DNA from: Marinococcus sp. PL1-022
GTDB taxonomy: Bacteria > Bacillota > Bacilli > Bacillales > Marinococcaceae
DNA: 64,000 bases
Assembly (NCBI RefSeq): GCF_033845285.1
Contig: NZ_JAWXCX010000001.1
Coordinates: forward strand, 175,495-239,494
Reading direction: 5' to 3'
The notes beneath the pieces are model-generated. The model did no database searches. It saw only the letters and a list, made by a program, of their open reading frames with translations, and was not told the DNA's origin. Shown in pieces: positions 33,729 through 42,200 of this stretch. Every line of letters begins with the position of its first letter. The first letter of the stretch is position 1. The translations under genes and the position numbers were made by a program.

Positions 33729-33773
33729 GATACAATATTTGGTTATTGTATCACAGCTAAAAATTTTTCCCAA
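33729..33773 (-). promoter_or_regulatory. DMT-exporter promoter overlapped by a perfect dyad operator
   Basis: GATACAATA (33729-33737) and TATTGTATC (33744-33752) are perfect inverted arms around TTTGGT. On the minus strand TTGGGA (33773-33768), a 17-base spacer and TACAAT (33750-33745) make a SigA promoter, so the right arm covers the -10. This fits repression by a dimeric regulator. The same dyad lies about 90 bases before the divergent S66 peptidase gene. Confidence 0.6.
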
Positions 33774-33844
33774 TATTCTGTTGAATGAAAACGGCCGAAC
33801 AGTGTGCTTGTACGAAAATATCATGTAAAGAAAGCAGGTGGAGC

Positions 33845-34855
33845 ATGAAGTACCCTGAAGCTCTAAAAAAGGGAGATACAATTTATGTAACAGCGCCATC
33901 GAGCGGAGTACCTGCGTCTTTACACGGGGTGCTTCAGCAGGCAGTGAAAAAAGTCGAAACGAGAGGCTTTCATGTCCGGGTCGGAGAAACGGCCTGGAGG
34001 CAGCAGAAGGCAGCAAGTGCCGACCGTTTTCAAAGAGCCGAGGAGCTGATGATGGCACTGGCAGACCCGGAAGTTCAAGTAGTGATGCCTCCGTGGGGAG
34101 GAGAAAGAATCGTGGATATTTTACCGCTTTTGGAATGGGAATGGCTGCGTGAGCTTCCGCCCACCTGGATTCTCGGTTATTCTGATACGAGTACACTTGC
34201 CTTTGCCTACACAATGATGACTGGAGCGGCTTCAGCTCATGGCACGAATCTGTTTGACCTGGCCGCGCCGATCTGGGATGACGTGACAAAAAAATGGGAG
34301 CAGGCTTTAAAGGCTCCGGAGGGAGAAGCTGTTTACCAGCATTCAAGCTCTTATTATCAATCATCCTGGGACAAGGCGTTTGAGCAGCCCGGCTCAGGGT
34401 TTGTGCTGGATGCGCGGACGTCCTGGAAGCATCTTGAAGGGGCAAACACGGATGAATTGAGCGGGCGTCTGCTCGGAGGATGTTTGAATACACTGCCGCG
34501 TCTTATCGGCACTCCTCTGGACCGGGTACAGGAGTGGCGTTCAGAAAAGGTCATTTGGTATCTGGAATCCACAGGCATGGAAGCAGCAGAGATTCACCGT
34601 TCCCTGTGGCAGCTGCAGCAGGCCGGCTGGCTGGATAACGCTGCCGGATTACTTATAGGCCGGCCCGAGGGATACAATGACACAGAAGGCTTTACCATGA
34701 AGGACAGCCTGATGGAATTGTTCGGGGGACACCTTCCTGTCTGGTACGATGCTGATATTGGCCACATGCCGCCGCAGTGGACATTTATTAACGGAGCATT
34801 TGCCAATATCCGTTTCGATCGCGGCCAGGCTGAGATGACAATGAGAAAATTATAG
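33845..34855 (+). CDS. S66-family peptidase (LD-carboxypeptidase / MccF-like)
   Basis: A 336-residue cytosolic serine peptidase. The nucleophile is Ser113 in GYSDTS, the Glu lies in WYLES and the His in DIGHMPPQW, which is the S66 Ser-Glu-His triad. Family members cleave L,D bonds of cell-wall tetrapeptides during recycling or detoxify microcin-C-like compounds. Sequence alone does not decide between them. ATG 33845 is favoured by AGGTGG just upstream. A GNAT gene follows 14 bases later, which is reminiscent of MccE/MccF-type self-immunity pairs but also common by chance. Confidence 0.88.
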   Translation: MKYPEALKKGDTIYVTAPSSGVPASLHGVLQQAVKKVETRGFHVRVGETAWRQQKAASADRFQRAEELMMALADPEVQVVMPPWGGERIVDILPLLEWEWLRELPPTWILGYSDTSTLAFAYTMMTGAASAHGTNLFDLAAPIWDDVTKKWEQALKAPEGEAVYQHSSSYYQSSWDKAFEQPGSGFVLDARTSWKHLEGANTDELSGRLLGGCLNTLPRLIGTPLDRVQEWRSEKVIWYLESTGMEAAEIHRSLWQLQQAGWLDNAAGLLIGRPEGYNDTEGFTMKDSLMELFGGHLPVWYDADIGHMPPQWTFINGAFANIRFDRGQAEMTMRKL

Positions 34856-34869
34856 AAGGAGGATCTATC

Positions 34870-35406
34870 ATGCAGCTAGAAAGCAGCCGGCTGCTTTTAA
34901 GGCCTTTTTCGGAAAAGGACATAAATGTATTGGCAGACCTTGCAAATAACTACCGTATTGCAAAAACAACCCTGGAGCTCCCATACCCTTATACCGAGGA
35001 GGATGCACGGTGGTGGATCGGGCGTCATTCAGGCTGGATGGAAGAAGGGTCCCGTTTTCCATTTGCTGTCACTAAAAAGGATGAAGACAAATTAATGGGA
35101 AATATCACGGTGCGCATGCGGCCTGAACACCGGCGCGGCGAGCTTGGGTACTGGCTGGGGGCGGATTACTGGGGGAACGGTTATATGAGTGAAGCAGCAG
35201 CGCTGGTCCGGGACTTCAGCTTTCGCACGTTGAAGGCAAACCGGCTGACGGCTCCTGTGATGAGTAAAAACCAGGCTTCCGCGAGAGTGTTAAAGCGAAT
35301 CGGAATGCGCTATGAAGGCACGCTGCGCGAAGACATCTGGAAATGGAGCCGATACGAGGATGTGGATGTGTACGGCATGACTGCCGGTGACTGGACGAAG
35401 GCATAA
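34870..35406 (+). CDS. GNAT acetyltransferase, RimJ/RimL-like
   Basis: 178 residues starting LESSRLLLRPFSEKDI, the standard RimJ/RimL entry. The acetyl-CoA region is LGYWLGADYWGNGYMSEAAALV, and MSKNQASARVLKRIGMRYEGTLRED follows. Overlapping function with the S66 gene upstream is possible. AAGGAGG precedes ATG. Confidence 0.87.
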   Translation: MQLESSRLLLRPFSEKDINVLADLANNYRIAKTTLELPYPYTEEDARWWIGRHSGWMEEGSRFPFAVTKKDEDKLMGNITVRMRPEHRRGELGYWLGADYWGNGYMSEAAALVRDFSFRTLKANRLTAPVMSKNQASARVLKRIGMRYEGTLREDIWKWSRYEDVDVYGMTAGDWTKA

Positions 35407-35411
35407 ATAAA

Positions 35412-35438
35412 ACAAGCGCTGCCGTATTGGCAGCGCTT
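35412..35438. terminator. Bidirectional hairpin between GNAT and VOC genes
   Basis: AAGCGCTGCC and GGCAGCGCTT perfect stem; the better T-rich tail is on the minus strand. Confidence 0.75.
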
Positions 35439-35439
35439 A

Positions 35440-35802
35440 TCAGCTTTTTAACAGAAACACATTATCGTCTTCATCGCGAAAGCTGGCGTAAGTAATACCG
35501 TTCATCTCTGTTGGTTCTTCGTCAAAAACAATATTCTGGGCTTTCATCCACTGGTAGGAGGCGTGCACGTTGTCGCACTCAAAAACAATCGATGGCTTCA
35601 GCTCCTGCCAGTTCAAAACGTATGACTTAGGATAGATGGCAAGCGTTGTTTCAGCTCCTGGAGCTGCGACCTCCAGCCGGTAGGCGTTTGGACCAAGCGG
35701 ATCTTCGCTCCGGACTTCAAAACCTATCTTTTCTGTCCAGAATTCTTTTGCCCGCTGCTGATCTTCTACATAAACAGCTGTAGAGGCAATTTTTCCTATC
35801 AT
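35440..35802 (-). CDS. VOC (glyoxalase/bleomycin-resistance fold) protein
   Basis: About 120 residues: IASTAVYVEDQQRAKEFWTEKIGFEVRSE and SFRDEDDNVFLL are the two halves of the fold. Typical for small metal-dependent lyases, dioxygenases or drug-binding proteins; no specific function can be given. AAAGGAGAG, eight bases from ATG 35802, fixes the start. Confidence 0.8.
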   Translation of the reverse strand: MIGKIASTAVYVEDQQRAKEFWTEKIGFEVRSEDPLGPNAYRLEVAAPGAETTLAIYPKSYVLNWQELKPSIVFECDNVHASYQWMKAQNIVFDEEPTEMNGITYASFRDEDDNVFLLKS

Positions 35803-35945
35803 TTTTATACTCTCCTTTAGACGCACTGTTTTATTATATCAACTGCACACAAAATTCCAAGTGAAATTATTTTTCGGTCGTTCTTTTGAAATGAAGCCTG
35901 ACAGGGAATACGAATAAAATAATCGAAAAAAGGAGACTGTATACT

Positions 35946-36563
35946 ATGCATGAACTGCATCCAGATGATCTGCCGGTAAAAGAAGTGTATAAGCTGCTGA
36001 CAGGGTCGGTCATCCCACGTCCGATAGCCTTCGTTACTACAATGGCAGAAGATAAAACATTAAACGCAGCACCGTTCAGCTTTTTTAATGCGGTAAGCCC
36101 CGACCCGCCAGTATTAATGATCTCTATCACGAGAAAAGACGGGGAACCAAAGGACAGTGCAAAAAATATTTTAGATCGCGAAGAACTGGTGATACACATA
36201 AGCGATGAAGGTATTGTAGAGGATTTAAACATTACAGCAGCAACGCTTCCCCCAGAGGAAAATGAACTGGAGCATACTGTCTTACATACGGTACCGAGTA
36301 AAATGGTGGAGGTGCCGGGGATAGAGGAAGCGAATATCCGCTTCGAATGCCGGCTGCACAAGCACGTACCGCTTCAAAATGCCGAAGGGAAAATCACTCA
36401 GGATGTCATATTCGCAGAAATTGTATGTATCTATGTTTCAGAGGGCGTGTATGAGAGTGAAAACAATTATATTTCGCCCGATAAGCTGAAGCCGGTTGCA
36501 CGTCTTGCAGGAAATGATTATTCCAGGCTTGGGGAATTATTTACGCTTGAACGCCCGAAATAA
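35946..36563 (+). CDS. Flavin-reductase-like FMN-binding split-barrel protein
   Basis: A 205-residue protein with GSVIPRPIAFVTT, NAAPFSFFNAVSPDPPVLMISI and NILDREELVIHI, the typical flavin-reductase domain pattern. It probably binds FMN and reduces it or a substrate with NAD(P)H. No partner monooxygenase is in an operon with it, although a luciferase-like gene is convergent just downstream. AAAGGAG precedes ATG. Confidence 0.85.
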   Translation: MHELHPDDLPVKEVYKLLTGSVIPRPIAFVTTMAEDKTLNAAPFSFFNAVSPDPPVLMISITRKDGEPKDSAKNILDREELVIHISDEGIVEDLNITAATLPPEENELEHTVLHTVPSKMVEVPGIEEANIRFECRLHKHVPLQNAEGKITQDVIFAEIVCIYVSEGVYESENNYISPDKLKPVARLAGNDYSRLGELFTLERPK

Positions 36564-36610
36564 AAAGGACCGCGCCTGTTGCCTTAAAGCAAACAGACGC
36601 GGTCTTTTTA
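36562..36610. terminator. Bidirectional terminator
   Basis: AAAAAGGACCGCGCCTGTTG and CAAACAGACGCGGTCTTTTT pair with few mismatches, between convergent genes. Confidence 0.85.
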
Positions 36611-37642
36611 TTAGATGGAGGCTGTGGTGGCAGTTGATTGTTTTTGTACCTCTTTAATGAGCTCATAGGAACGAAGGCGTTTGGCCTGGTCATACACACT
36701 GCCGCTGATCATAATTTCATGAACCGGAACGTTCGAAGAAAAATCTTCAAGCTGTTGGCGCACAGATTCCGGTCCGCCCTGGATAGTGCCGGCATCCCAG
36801 CGTGCCATCATTGCTTTTTCCTGCGAGGTCCAAAGCGCGTCCATATCTTCTACCGGCGGCTGTATTTTGCCCGGGCGGTTTCGGATTAAGCTGAGAAACT
36901 GCTGTTTCATCGTAGTACCGAGGTAATCGGCTTCCTCGTCTGTTTCGCCTGCGATTACGTTGATGCCGGTCATAGCGTAAGGCTCATCGAGCACTTCAGA
37001 CGGCTGGAAGGAATCCAGATACAGCTGCAGGGCTGCTTTCATATTCTCGGCTGCAAAGTGGCCAGCGAAGGCATATGGAAGTCCAAGCTGTCCGGCAAGC
37101 TGAGCACTGAATCCGCTGGAGCCAAGCAGCCAGATAGGAATATCCAGACCAGCGCCCGGTACGGCTTTTACCTGTGGAGGGACGGCCATATTGGCTGGGT
37201 CCTGAAAATATCTCTGCAGCTCTTCAAGGCGTGCTGGAAAGTCCTCGCCGCTGTTTACATGACGGCGAAGGGCTGCCGCTGTTGTTTGATCGGTGCCAGG
37301 CGCCCGGCCGAGTCCTAAATCAATGCGTCCCGGATACATGCTTTCGAGTGTACCGAACTGTTCGGCAATTGCGAGCGGGGCGTGGTTGGGAAGCATAATA
37401 CCGCCCGAGCCAAGACGAATACTTGACGTCCCTCCGGCCAGATAGCTGAGTAATACAGAGGTGGCCGAGCTTGCGATCCCTTCCATGTTATGGTGCTCTG
37501 CGACCCATAAGCGGTTGTAGCCGAGTTTTTCGGCATGCTGAGTCAGCTCGAGGCTTTTTGCAAATGAATCTCCCGCTGTTTCCCCTTCGTTTACAGGGGA
37601 TAAATTTAATACTGAAAGCGGCATATCTTTAAATGCTGGCAT
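36611..37642 (-). CDS. LLM-class (luciferase-like) flavin-dependent oxidoreductase
   Basis: A 343-residue TIM-barrel flavoprotein of the YvbT/MsnO8 group: LSVLNLSPVNEG, AEKLGYNRLWVAEHHNM, RLGSGGIMLPNHAPL, and YPGRIDLGLGRAPGTD. Such enzymes use FMNH2 or F420-like cofactors to oxidise unknown substrates. AAAGGAGAG before ATG 37642 selects this start. Confidence 0.88.
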   Translation of the reverse strand: MPAFKDMPLSVLNLSPVNEGETAGDSFAKSLELTQHAEKLGYNRLWVAEHHNMEGIASSATSVLLSYLAGGTSSIRLGSGGIMLPNHAPLAIAEQFGTLESMYPGRIDLGLGRAPGTDQTTAAALRRHVNSGEDFPARLEELQRYFQDPANMAVPPQVKAVPGAGLDIPIWLLGSSGFSAQLAGQLGLPYAFAGHFAAENMKAALQLYLDSFQPSEVLDEPYAMTGINVIAGETDEEADYLGTTMKQQFLSLIRNRPGKIQPPVEDMDALWTSQEKAMMARWDAGTIQGGPESVRQQLEDFSSNVPVHEIMISGSVYDQAKRLRSYELIKEVQKQSTATTASI

Positions 37643-37824
37643 GAAAATCTCTCCTTTATATGACACGTCCTGCTGGTAATTGAGTCATAAAAAATTATAC
37701 TCCTCCTGCGCACTGTTATTCAAAAAAGGTGCTCAATACTGAAAAATTCTCTAGTATAATAAACATGCCCTGCTGGTAAAAGCATGGGGACTGGGCTTTA
37801 AAGCCAGGGAAGGGATGGGAATAT

Positions 37825-38844
37825 ATGAATATCGTTTTATCCGGGTTCGGGGCTGTCGGACAGGCAGCAGCCCGTGTATTAATGAATAAAGAAAAAGAGT
37901 GGAAGCGCACGTACGGGGTGCATATAAAAATTACCGCTGTGCTCGACCGCAGTGGGGTTGCGGTGCACAGCGACGGTCTGGATCCTGAACAGCTGCTTCA
38001 GACAAAAGCGGAAACCGGCCGAGTGGATGACGGCTCGCTGCCGCCGAGGAATGTGGACCAGCTATGGGCGGACAGCCAGGCGGATATATTTATTGATGCG
38101 GCAGAGACAAATACATTAACCGGGGGCTCGGGGCTTGCGCTCATGCAGTCAGCGTTAAGGCACGGGGTGGACGTCGTCTGCGTCAGCAAGGGAGCGCTCG
38201 CCTTTGCCTGGGATGATCTGCACGAGCTTGCTGAAGCATCCGGAAGAAAAATAAAATACAGCGGAACGGCTGCTGCTGCCCTCCCGACTGTGGACACAGC
38301 CCTGTACAGCCTGGCCGGGGCGGAAATACATACAATCGAAGGGCTGCTGAACGGAACAGGCAACATGATCGCGACAAGAGTCGCCGCTGAACATATTACG
38401 CTGCAGGAGGCGTGGGAAACAGCAAAAAAAGAAGGGAAGGCCGAGGCAGACCCTTCTGAGGATATTGGGGGGAAGGATACGGCGCTGAAAATGTATTTTC
38501 TGACAAAAGCCTGCCTCACGCCGGAAATAAACTGGGAGAGTGTTACGATACGCGGCCTCGACGAGCTCTCCGATGCTGAATGGAAGCAGGCAGAACATGG
38601 GAAAACAAAGTGGAAGCTGGTCGGGAAAGCGCACAAAATGGCGCAGGGAACAGTGATCTCTGTCGAGCCCAGGCTTCTCACGGCAGAGCATCCTTTCTTC
38701 CACGTTGATGGGGCCGAGAAAGCAGTGCTTTTTTCTACAGACACGATGGGAAGCGTTCTCGTTTCCGGTGGAGCGTCATCGCCTACGGGGGCAGCTGCCG
38801 CGGCCTGGAAGGATGTCATTCACCTTGCGAGTGAAAGAGCCTGA
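37825..38844 (+). CDS. Homoserine dehydrogenase homologue without ACT domain
   Basis: A 339-residue NAD(P)-binding oxidoreductase. The N-terminal Rossmann motif is LSGFGAVGQAAARVL. GLLNGTGNMIATRV stands where homoserine dehydrogenases have NGTTNYIL. AEADPSEDIGGKDTALKMYFLTKA matches the substrate site, with the catalytic Lys in ALK. No regulatory ACT domain follows. It stands alone, away from thrC or thrB, and may act in threonine/methionine synthesis or on another hydroxy-amino acid. The stop lies within the terminator loop. Confidence 0.82.
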   Translation: MNIVLSGFGAVGQAAARVLMNKEKEWKRTYGVHIKITAVLDRSGVAVHSDGLDPEQLLQTKAETGRVDDGSLPPRNVDQLWADSQADIFIDAAETNTLTGGSGLALMQSALRHGVDVVCVSKGALAFAWDDLHELAEASGRKIKYSGTAAAALPTVDTALYSLAGAEIHTIEGLLNGTGNMIATRVAAEHITLQEAWETAKKEGKAEADPSEDIGGKDTALKMYFLTKACLTPEINWESVTIRGLDELSDAEWKQAEHGKTKWKLVGKAHKMAQGTVISVEPRLLTAEHPFFHVDGAEKAVLFSTDTMGSVLVSGGASSPTGAAAAAWKDVIHLASERA

Positions 38845-38860
38845 GATAAGGCTCTTTTTT
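38834..38860 (+). terminator. Terminator of the homoserine-dehydrogenase-like gene
   Basis: AAAGAGCC and GGCTCTTT with T-run; the TGA stop is in the loop. Confidence 0.85.
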
Positions 38861-39069
38861 ATGCTCAGATGGCTGAAAAGTCTTTTATAAGTAATGGAGG
38901 GAATATGCTTTCTGCATTGAGAAATAATTTATTTGAAGAAGAAGTTTATTTTTATCCAGAGAAGGGATTAACCAGTAAAAGCATGTGACGAAATCAATAA
39001 AGAAAAGATGACAAAAACAAAAAGAAATGGAAAAATGAAAGTGCATACACTAAAAGGGAGATGAAAAAA

Positions 39070-40137
39070 ATGAATACATATACAGTTGCATCAATTGCGG
39101 GAGATGGCATAGGTAAAGAAGTAGTACCTGCTGCCTGGAGGGTGTTGAAAACGCTTGAGAGAGTGCAGGGAGACTTCGAGCTGCGTGTAACAGAGTTTCC
39201 CTGGAGCTGCGATTATTACCTTGAGCACGGCAGAATGATGCCGGAGGATGGTTTAGAGCAGCTTGAAGCCTTCGATGCCGTGTTTTTAGGTGCGGTTGGG
39301 CACCCGGACCTCGTGCCGGACCATATTTCGCTGTGGGGACTTTTAATTAATATACGCCGCGGCTTCGAGCAGCAGATCAACGTGCGGCCATCCCGCCAGT
39401 TTGAAGGGCTTGCTTCTCCGCTCGCAAATCCGAATCAGTTTAACCTGATGGTTGTCAGAGAGAACAGTGAGGGTGAGTACAGCGAAGTCGGCGGCCGGAT
39501 GTACAGCGGAGAGAACGAAATTGCGATTCAAAACAACGTATTTTCTAAAAGAGCAGTAAAGGCAGCGATGGAGTATGCTTTTCAGCTGGCCAAAGACCGC
39601 AGCGGCCACGTGACCTCGGCAACAAAATCCAACGGAATCGTCTTTTCCATGCCTTTCTGGGATGAAGTGTTTACCGAGGTGAAGGAAAATTATCCTGGCA
39701 TAGAGACCAGGGCAGAGCACATTGATGCTCTGGCGGCAGCCTTTGTTACCAAGCCGGAGACGATGGATGTTGTCGTCGGCAGCAATTTATTCGGAGATAT
39801 TCTGACAGACATCGGAGCTGCTTTGATGGGCAGCATTGGCATTGCTCCGGCTGCCAATATTAATATAAACGGGAAATTTCCATCCATGTTTGAGCCGGTA
39901 CACGGCTCGGCCCCGGATATTGAAGGAAAGGGACTGGCAAATCCGATCGGCCAGCTGTGGACAGCTCAAATGATGCTTGAGCATCTCGGAGAAAGCACGG
40001 CAGCCGAGACATTAATGAACGCTATTGAATATGTCATCAAACAGGGAACGCTCACTAAGGATCTTGGAGGCGATGCTTCTACCGAAGAAGTAGTGAAAGC
40101 AGTGGAAGGATATTTAACATCAGAAAAAACAAATTAG
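39070..40137 (+). CDS. Tartrate / D-malate dehydrogenase (beta-decarboxylating)
   Basis: A 355-residue isopropylmalate-dehydrogenase-family enzyme that oxidises and decarboxylates D-malate or tartrate with NAD and a divalent metal. Motifs: ASIAGDGIGKEVVPAAWRVL, LGAVGHPDLVPDHISLWG (a tartrate/D-malate rather than leuB signature), RENSEGEYSEVGG, TKSNGIVFSMPFWDEVF, the metal-binding VVGSNLFGDILTDIGAAL and FEPVHGSAPDIEGKG. AGGGAG is directly adjacent to ATG 39061 but nine bases from ATG 39070, so the latter is chosen. Confidence 0.9.
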   Translation: MNTYTVASIAGDGIGKEVVPAAWRVLKTLERVQGDFELRVTEFPWSCDYYLEHGRMMPEDGLEQLEAFDAVFLGAVGHPDLVPDHISLWGLLINIRRGFEQQINVRPSRQFEGLASPLANPNQFNLMVVRENSEGEYSEVGGRMYSGENEIAIQNNVFSKRAVKAAMEYAFQLAKDRSGHVTSATKSNGIVFSMPFWDEVFTEVKENYPGIETRAEHIDALAAAFVTKPETMDVVVGSNLFGDILTDIGAALMGSIGIAPAANININGKFPSMFEPVHGSAPDIEGKGLANPIGQLWTAQMMLEHLGESTAAETLMNAIEYVIKQGTLTKDLGGDASTEEVVKAVEGYLTSEKTN

Positions 40138-40270
40138 GATTTAACTAATAGGTATTTAATAATAATTTAAGCGGGAAGCTGTAGAATAATAATCGCGAAA
40201 TTCCTTGATAACTAACGTTTTGTGATGCTAAATACACTGTTAATTTCCATTTTATGATTATTTCACTCAA

Positions 40271-40287
40271 TGTTACAGTTTTGATAC
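40271..40287 (+). promoter_or_regulatory. WalR-like box upstream of the NlpC/P60 gene
   Basis: TGTTAC-AGTTT-TGATAC matches the WalR consensus TGTWAH-N5-TGTWAH at 11 of 12 positions. WalRK controls peptidoglycan hydrolases of this type in Bacillus. It lies in the 316-base gap 40138-40453, which otherwise shows only AT-rich sequence and a small ATACA-AA-TGTAT dyad (40284-40295). Confidence 0.5.
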
Positions 40288-40453
40288 AAATGTATTGAGT
40301 ATATTGTCTATACCCCCTGGCACTTATATACTACTTTATACACAACAGTAGAGTCAGACATCGCAGCACATGATCAAATAGGGGGTGGATTCGCTGGAGC
40401 TTTCGCATTGCGCTTAATCAGAGCAGCGATATAAAAGTTTATGGCGAACGTGT

Positions 40454-41689
40454 ATGAAAAAATATGCATATCCAGCAGCGATTGTTGCTGCGGCAACAGT
40501 AGTTTTTGCAGCTCCAACGGCAGCAGATGCTGCCTTAGGTGATCAAACACTACGTCAGGGCTCGAAGGGTTCGGAAGTTAAAGAATTGCAGGACTGGCTA
40601 AAGGAGAACGGGTATCATAACGGGGCAGTGGATGGAATATATGGACCGGCGACTGCGGGGTCCGTGCAGGCCTTTCAGCGTTCAGCGGGTATTACCTCTG
40701 ATGGTATAGCCGGGACGAATACGTTTTCCAAAATGAGCTTAAACGGAAAACAGGCTTCGACTGAAAAAAGCTCTAAAGCTTCTGACAGCTCCCGGGGCAC
40801 GTCTTCAAGTGTATTAAAGGCGGGTGCTTCGGGAAGCGACGTCCGTGATCTACAGGCAAAATTGAAAAGCAAAGGGTTTCATACCGGAGCACTCGACGGA
40901 GAATTTGGACCGGTCACGAAGTCTTCAGTTATTGCGTTTCAAAAAGCAGCCGGAATTAGTGTTGATGGCGTGGCCGGCCCGAATACATTCAAAGCGTTAA
41001 GCAGCTTTAAATCCTCAGGTGGTGCGAATGAATCAGGTTCCGCCAAGCCGGATGCTTCTTCTTCGGAAACCGGAAGCAAAACGCTCCGGCAGGGAGATGC
41101 GGGCAGTAACGTGAAAAGCATGCAGCAGACGCTTAAAAGCAAAGGCTTTCTTTCTGGAGCAGTCGACGGCCAGTTCGGCCCGCAGACAGCCGGTGCAGTG
41201 AAGGCTCTGCAGCGGGCAGCTGGTTTGAGCGCTGACGGGATCGTCGGCGCCAACACATGGAAAGCGTTAAGCGATTCTTCTGTGAAGAATGGAACCAGCT
41301 CCTCTCCTGAAAAAGTCAGCTCAGGCTCTTCAGGCAGTGTATCAGGGCTGATAAATACAGCGAAAAAGTTCATAGGTGTTCCATACGTATGGGGAGGCAC
41401 GACGACGAGAGGATTCGACTGCAGCGGCTTCACCCAGTATGTATACAGGCAAAATGGAACAAGCCTTCCACGTACGGTGGCCCAGCAGTATGCTGTGAGT
41501 AAAAAGGTATCGAGCCCGCAGGTAGGGGATATGGTGTTTTTTACTACCTATAAAGCAGGAGCATCGCATAATGGAATATATATTGGAAACAACCAGTTCA
41601 TTCACGCAGGATCCTCGACAGGAGTGACTATAAGCAGCATGAGTAATTCATACTGGGCTCCGCGCTACATAGGGGCCGGAAGCTTCTGA
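40454..41689 (+). CDS. Secreted NlpC/P60 endopeptidase with three peptidoglycan-binding repeats
   Basis: A 411-residue exported cell-wall hydrolase. The signal peptide MKKYAYPAAIVAAATVVFAA ends at a likely ADA-ALG cleavage site. Three PG_binding_1 repeats follow (about 32-92, 115-178, 206-268), each with the VKELQ..L...G...GAVDG.YGP.T...V.AFQ pattern, joined by Ser/Gly linkers. The C-terminal NlpC/P60 domain (about 295-411) has Cys in FDCSGF, His in ASHNGIYIG and the HAG strand. It cleaves D-Glu to diaminopimelate-type bonds in the wall. It resembles LytE/CwlO-type autolysins, and a WalR-like box upstream supports that. Confidence 0.92.
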   Translation: MKKYAYPAAIVAAATVVFAAPTAADAALGDQTLRQGSKGSEVKELQDWLKENGYHNGAVDGIYGPATAGSVQAFQRSAGITSDGIAGTNTFSKMSLNGKQASTEKSSKASDSSRGTSSSVLKAGASGSDVRDLQAKLKSKGFHTGALDGEFGPVTKSSVIAFQKAAGISVDGVAGPNTFKALSSFKSSGGANESGSAKPDASSSETGSKTLRQGDAGSNVKSMQQTLKSKGFLSGAVDGQFGPQTAGAVKALQRAAGLSADGIVGANTWKALSDSSVKNGTSSSPEKVSSGSSGSVSGLINTAKKFIGVPYVWGGTTTRGFDCSGFTQYVYRQNGTSLPRTVAQQYAVSKKVSSPQVGDMVFFTTYKAGASHNGIYIGNNQFIHAGSSTGVTISSMSNSYWAPRYIGAGSF

Positions 41690-41875
41690 GTTATACTTAG
41701 GGCACATCGTTCAGCAGAAACGGTGTGCTTTTATATGCCTGCAGGAAAAGTGTATAAAATTACACGTATGAACAGGGAGTTACGTGTTGTTTACAACTCT
41801 GTAATAACCATTGTTCTGCTCATGCCCCGTGCTTACAATAAAAGAGCATCAGACGATAGAAAGCGTGGGATTGCA

Positions 41876-42154
41876 ATGAAAAGAAGAATGTCAGCGTTTA
41901 TGCTCGCTGTTTTATTATTATTTGTGCCTGCTCAGGCTGAAGCCGCTCTGGGCGATGATACACTGCGTCCGGGAGACCGCGGAGAAGATGTGGAAGAACT
42001 GCAGGAAGCTCTGCAGCAGGAAGGATTTCACAGCGGGAAAACGGACGGGGTTTACGGTTCAGTCACGACTTCATCAGTAAAGGCTTTCCAAAAGTATGAA
42101 GGTTTAACGACAGATGGAATTGCTGGAGAGGCGACCCTCGAAAGACTTTCCTGA
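41876..42154 (+). CDS. Small secreted protein with a single peptidoglycan-binding repeat
   Basis: A 92-residue protein: signal peptide MKRRMSAFMLAVLLLFVPAQ with AEA-ALG cleavage, then one PG_binding_1 repeat almost identical in layout to the first repeat of the preceding hydrolase (ALGDDTLRPGDRGEDVEELQ). There is no catalytic domain. It probably arose by duplication of the neighbour's N-terminus and may decorate the wall or modulate the hydrolase. The ribosome site before ATG is weak. Confidence 0.8.
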   Translation: MKRRMSAFMLAVLLLFVPAQAEAALGDDTLRPGDRGEDVEELQEALQQEGFHSGKTDGVYGSVTTSSVKAFQKYEGLTTDGIAGEATLERLS

Positions 42155-42155
42155 C

Positions 42156-42197
42156 AAAAAAGAAGCTGAAGCCGAGTTGGCTTCAGCTTCTTTTTTG
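42156..42197. terminator. Strong bidirectional terminator
   Basis: AAAAAGAAGCTGAAGCC and GGCTTCAGCTTCTTTTT make a perfect 17-bp stem with five-base loop. Confidence 0.92.
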
Positions 42198-42200
42198 TTT

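Noticed and set aside
33708..34493. 261-codon minus-strand frame opposite the S66 peptidase
   Set aside because: Ser/Pro/Leu-rich reverse translation of a clear gene, no ribosome site, no domain.
37998..38819. 273-codon minus-strand frame opposite the homoserine-dehydrogenase-like gene
   Set aside because: Antisense shadow with Ser/Ala/Val-rich low-information sequence; the plus-strand protein shows clear family motifs.
38905..38988. 27-residue frame (MLSALRNNLFEEEVYF...) with GGAGGG just before ATG
   Set aside because: The ribosome site is good but too close, and there is no supporting feature; conservation would be needed to accept it.
39140..39160. cre-like TTGAAAACGCTTGA
   Set aside because: It lies inside the tartrate/D-malate dehydrogenase coding region and is explained by the codons for Leu-Lys-Thr-Leu-Glu.
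40370..40453. Possible c-di-AMP (ydaO-type) riboswitch before the NlpC/P60 gene
   Set aside because: GGGGG and CTTAAUC-like pieces occur but in the wrong order, and the conserved 3' part is missing.
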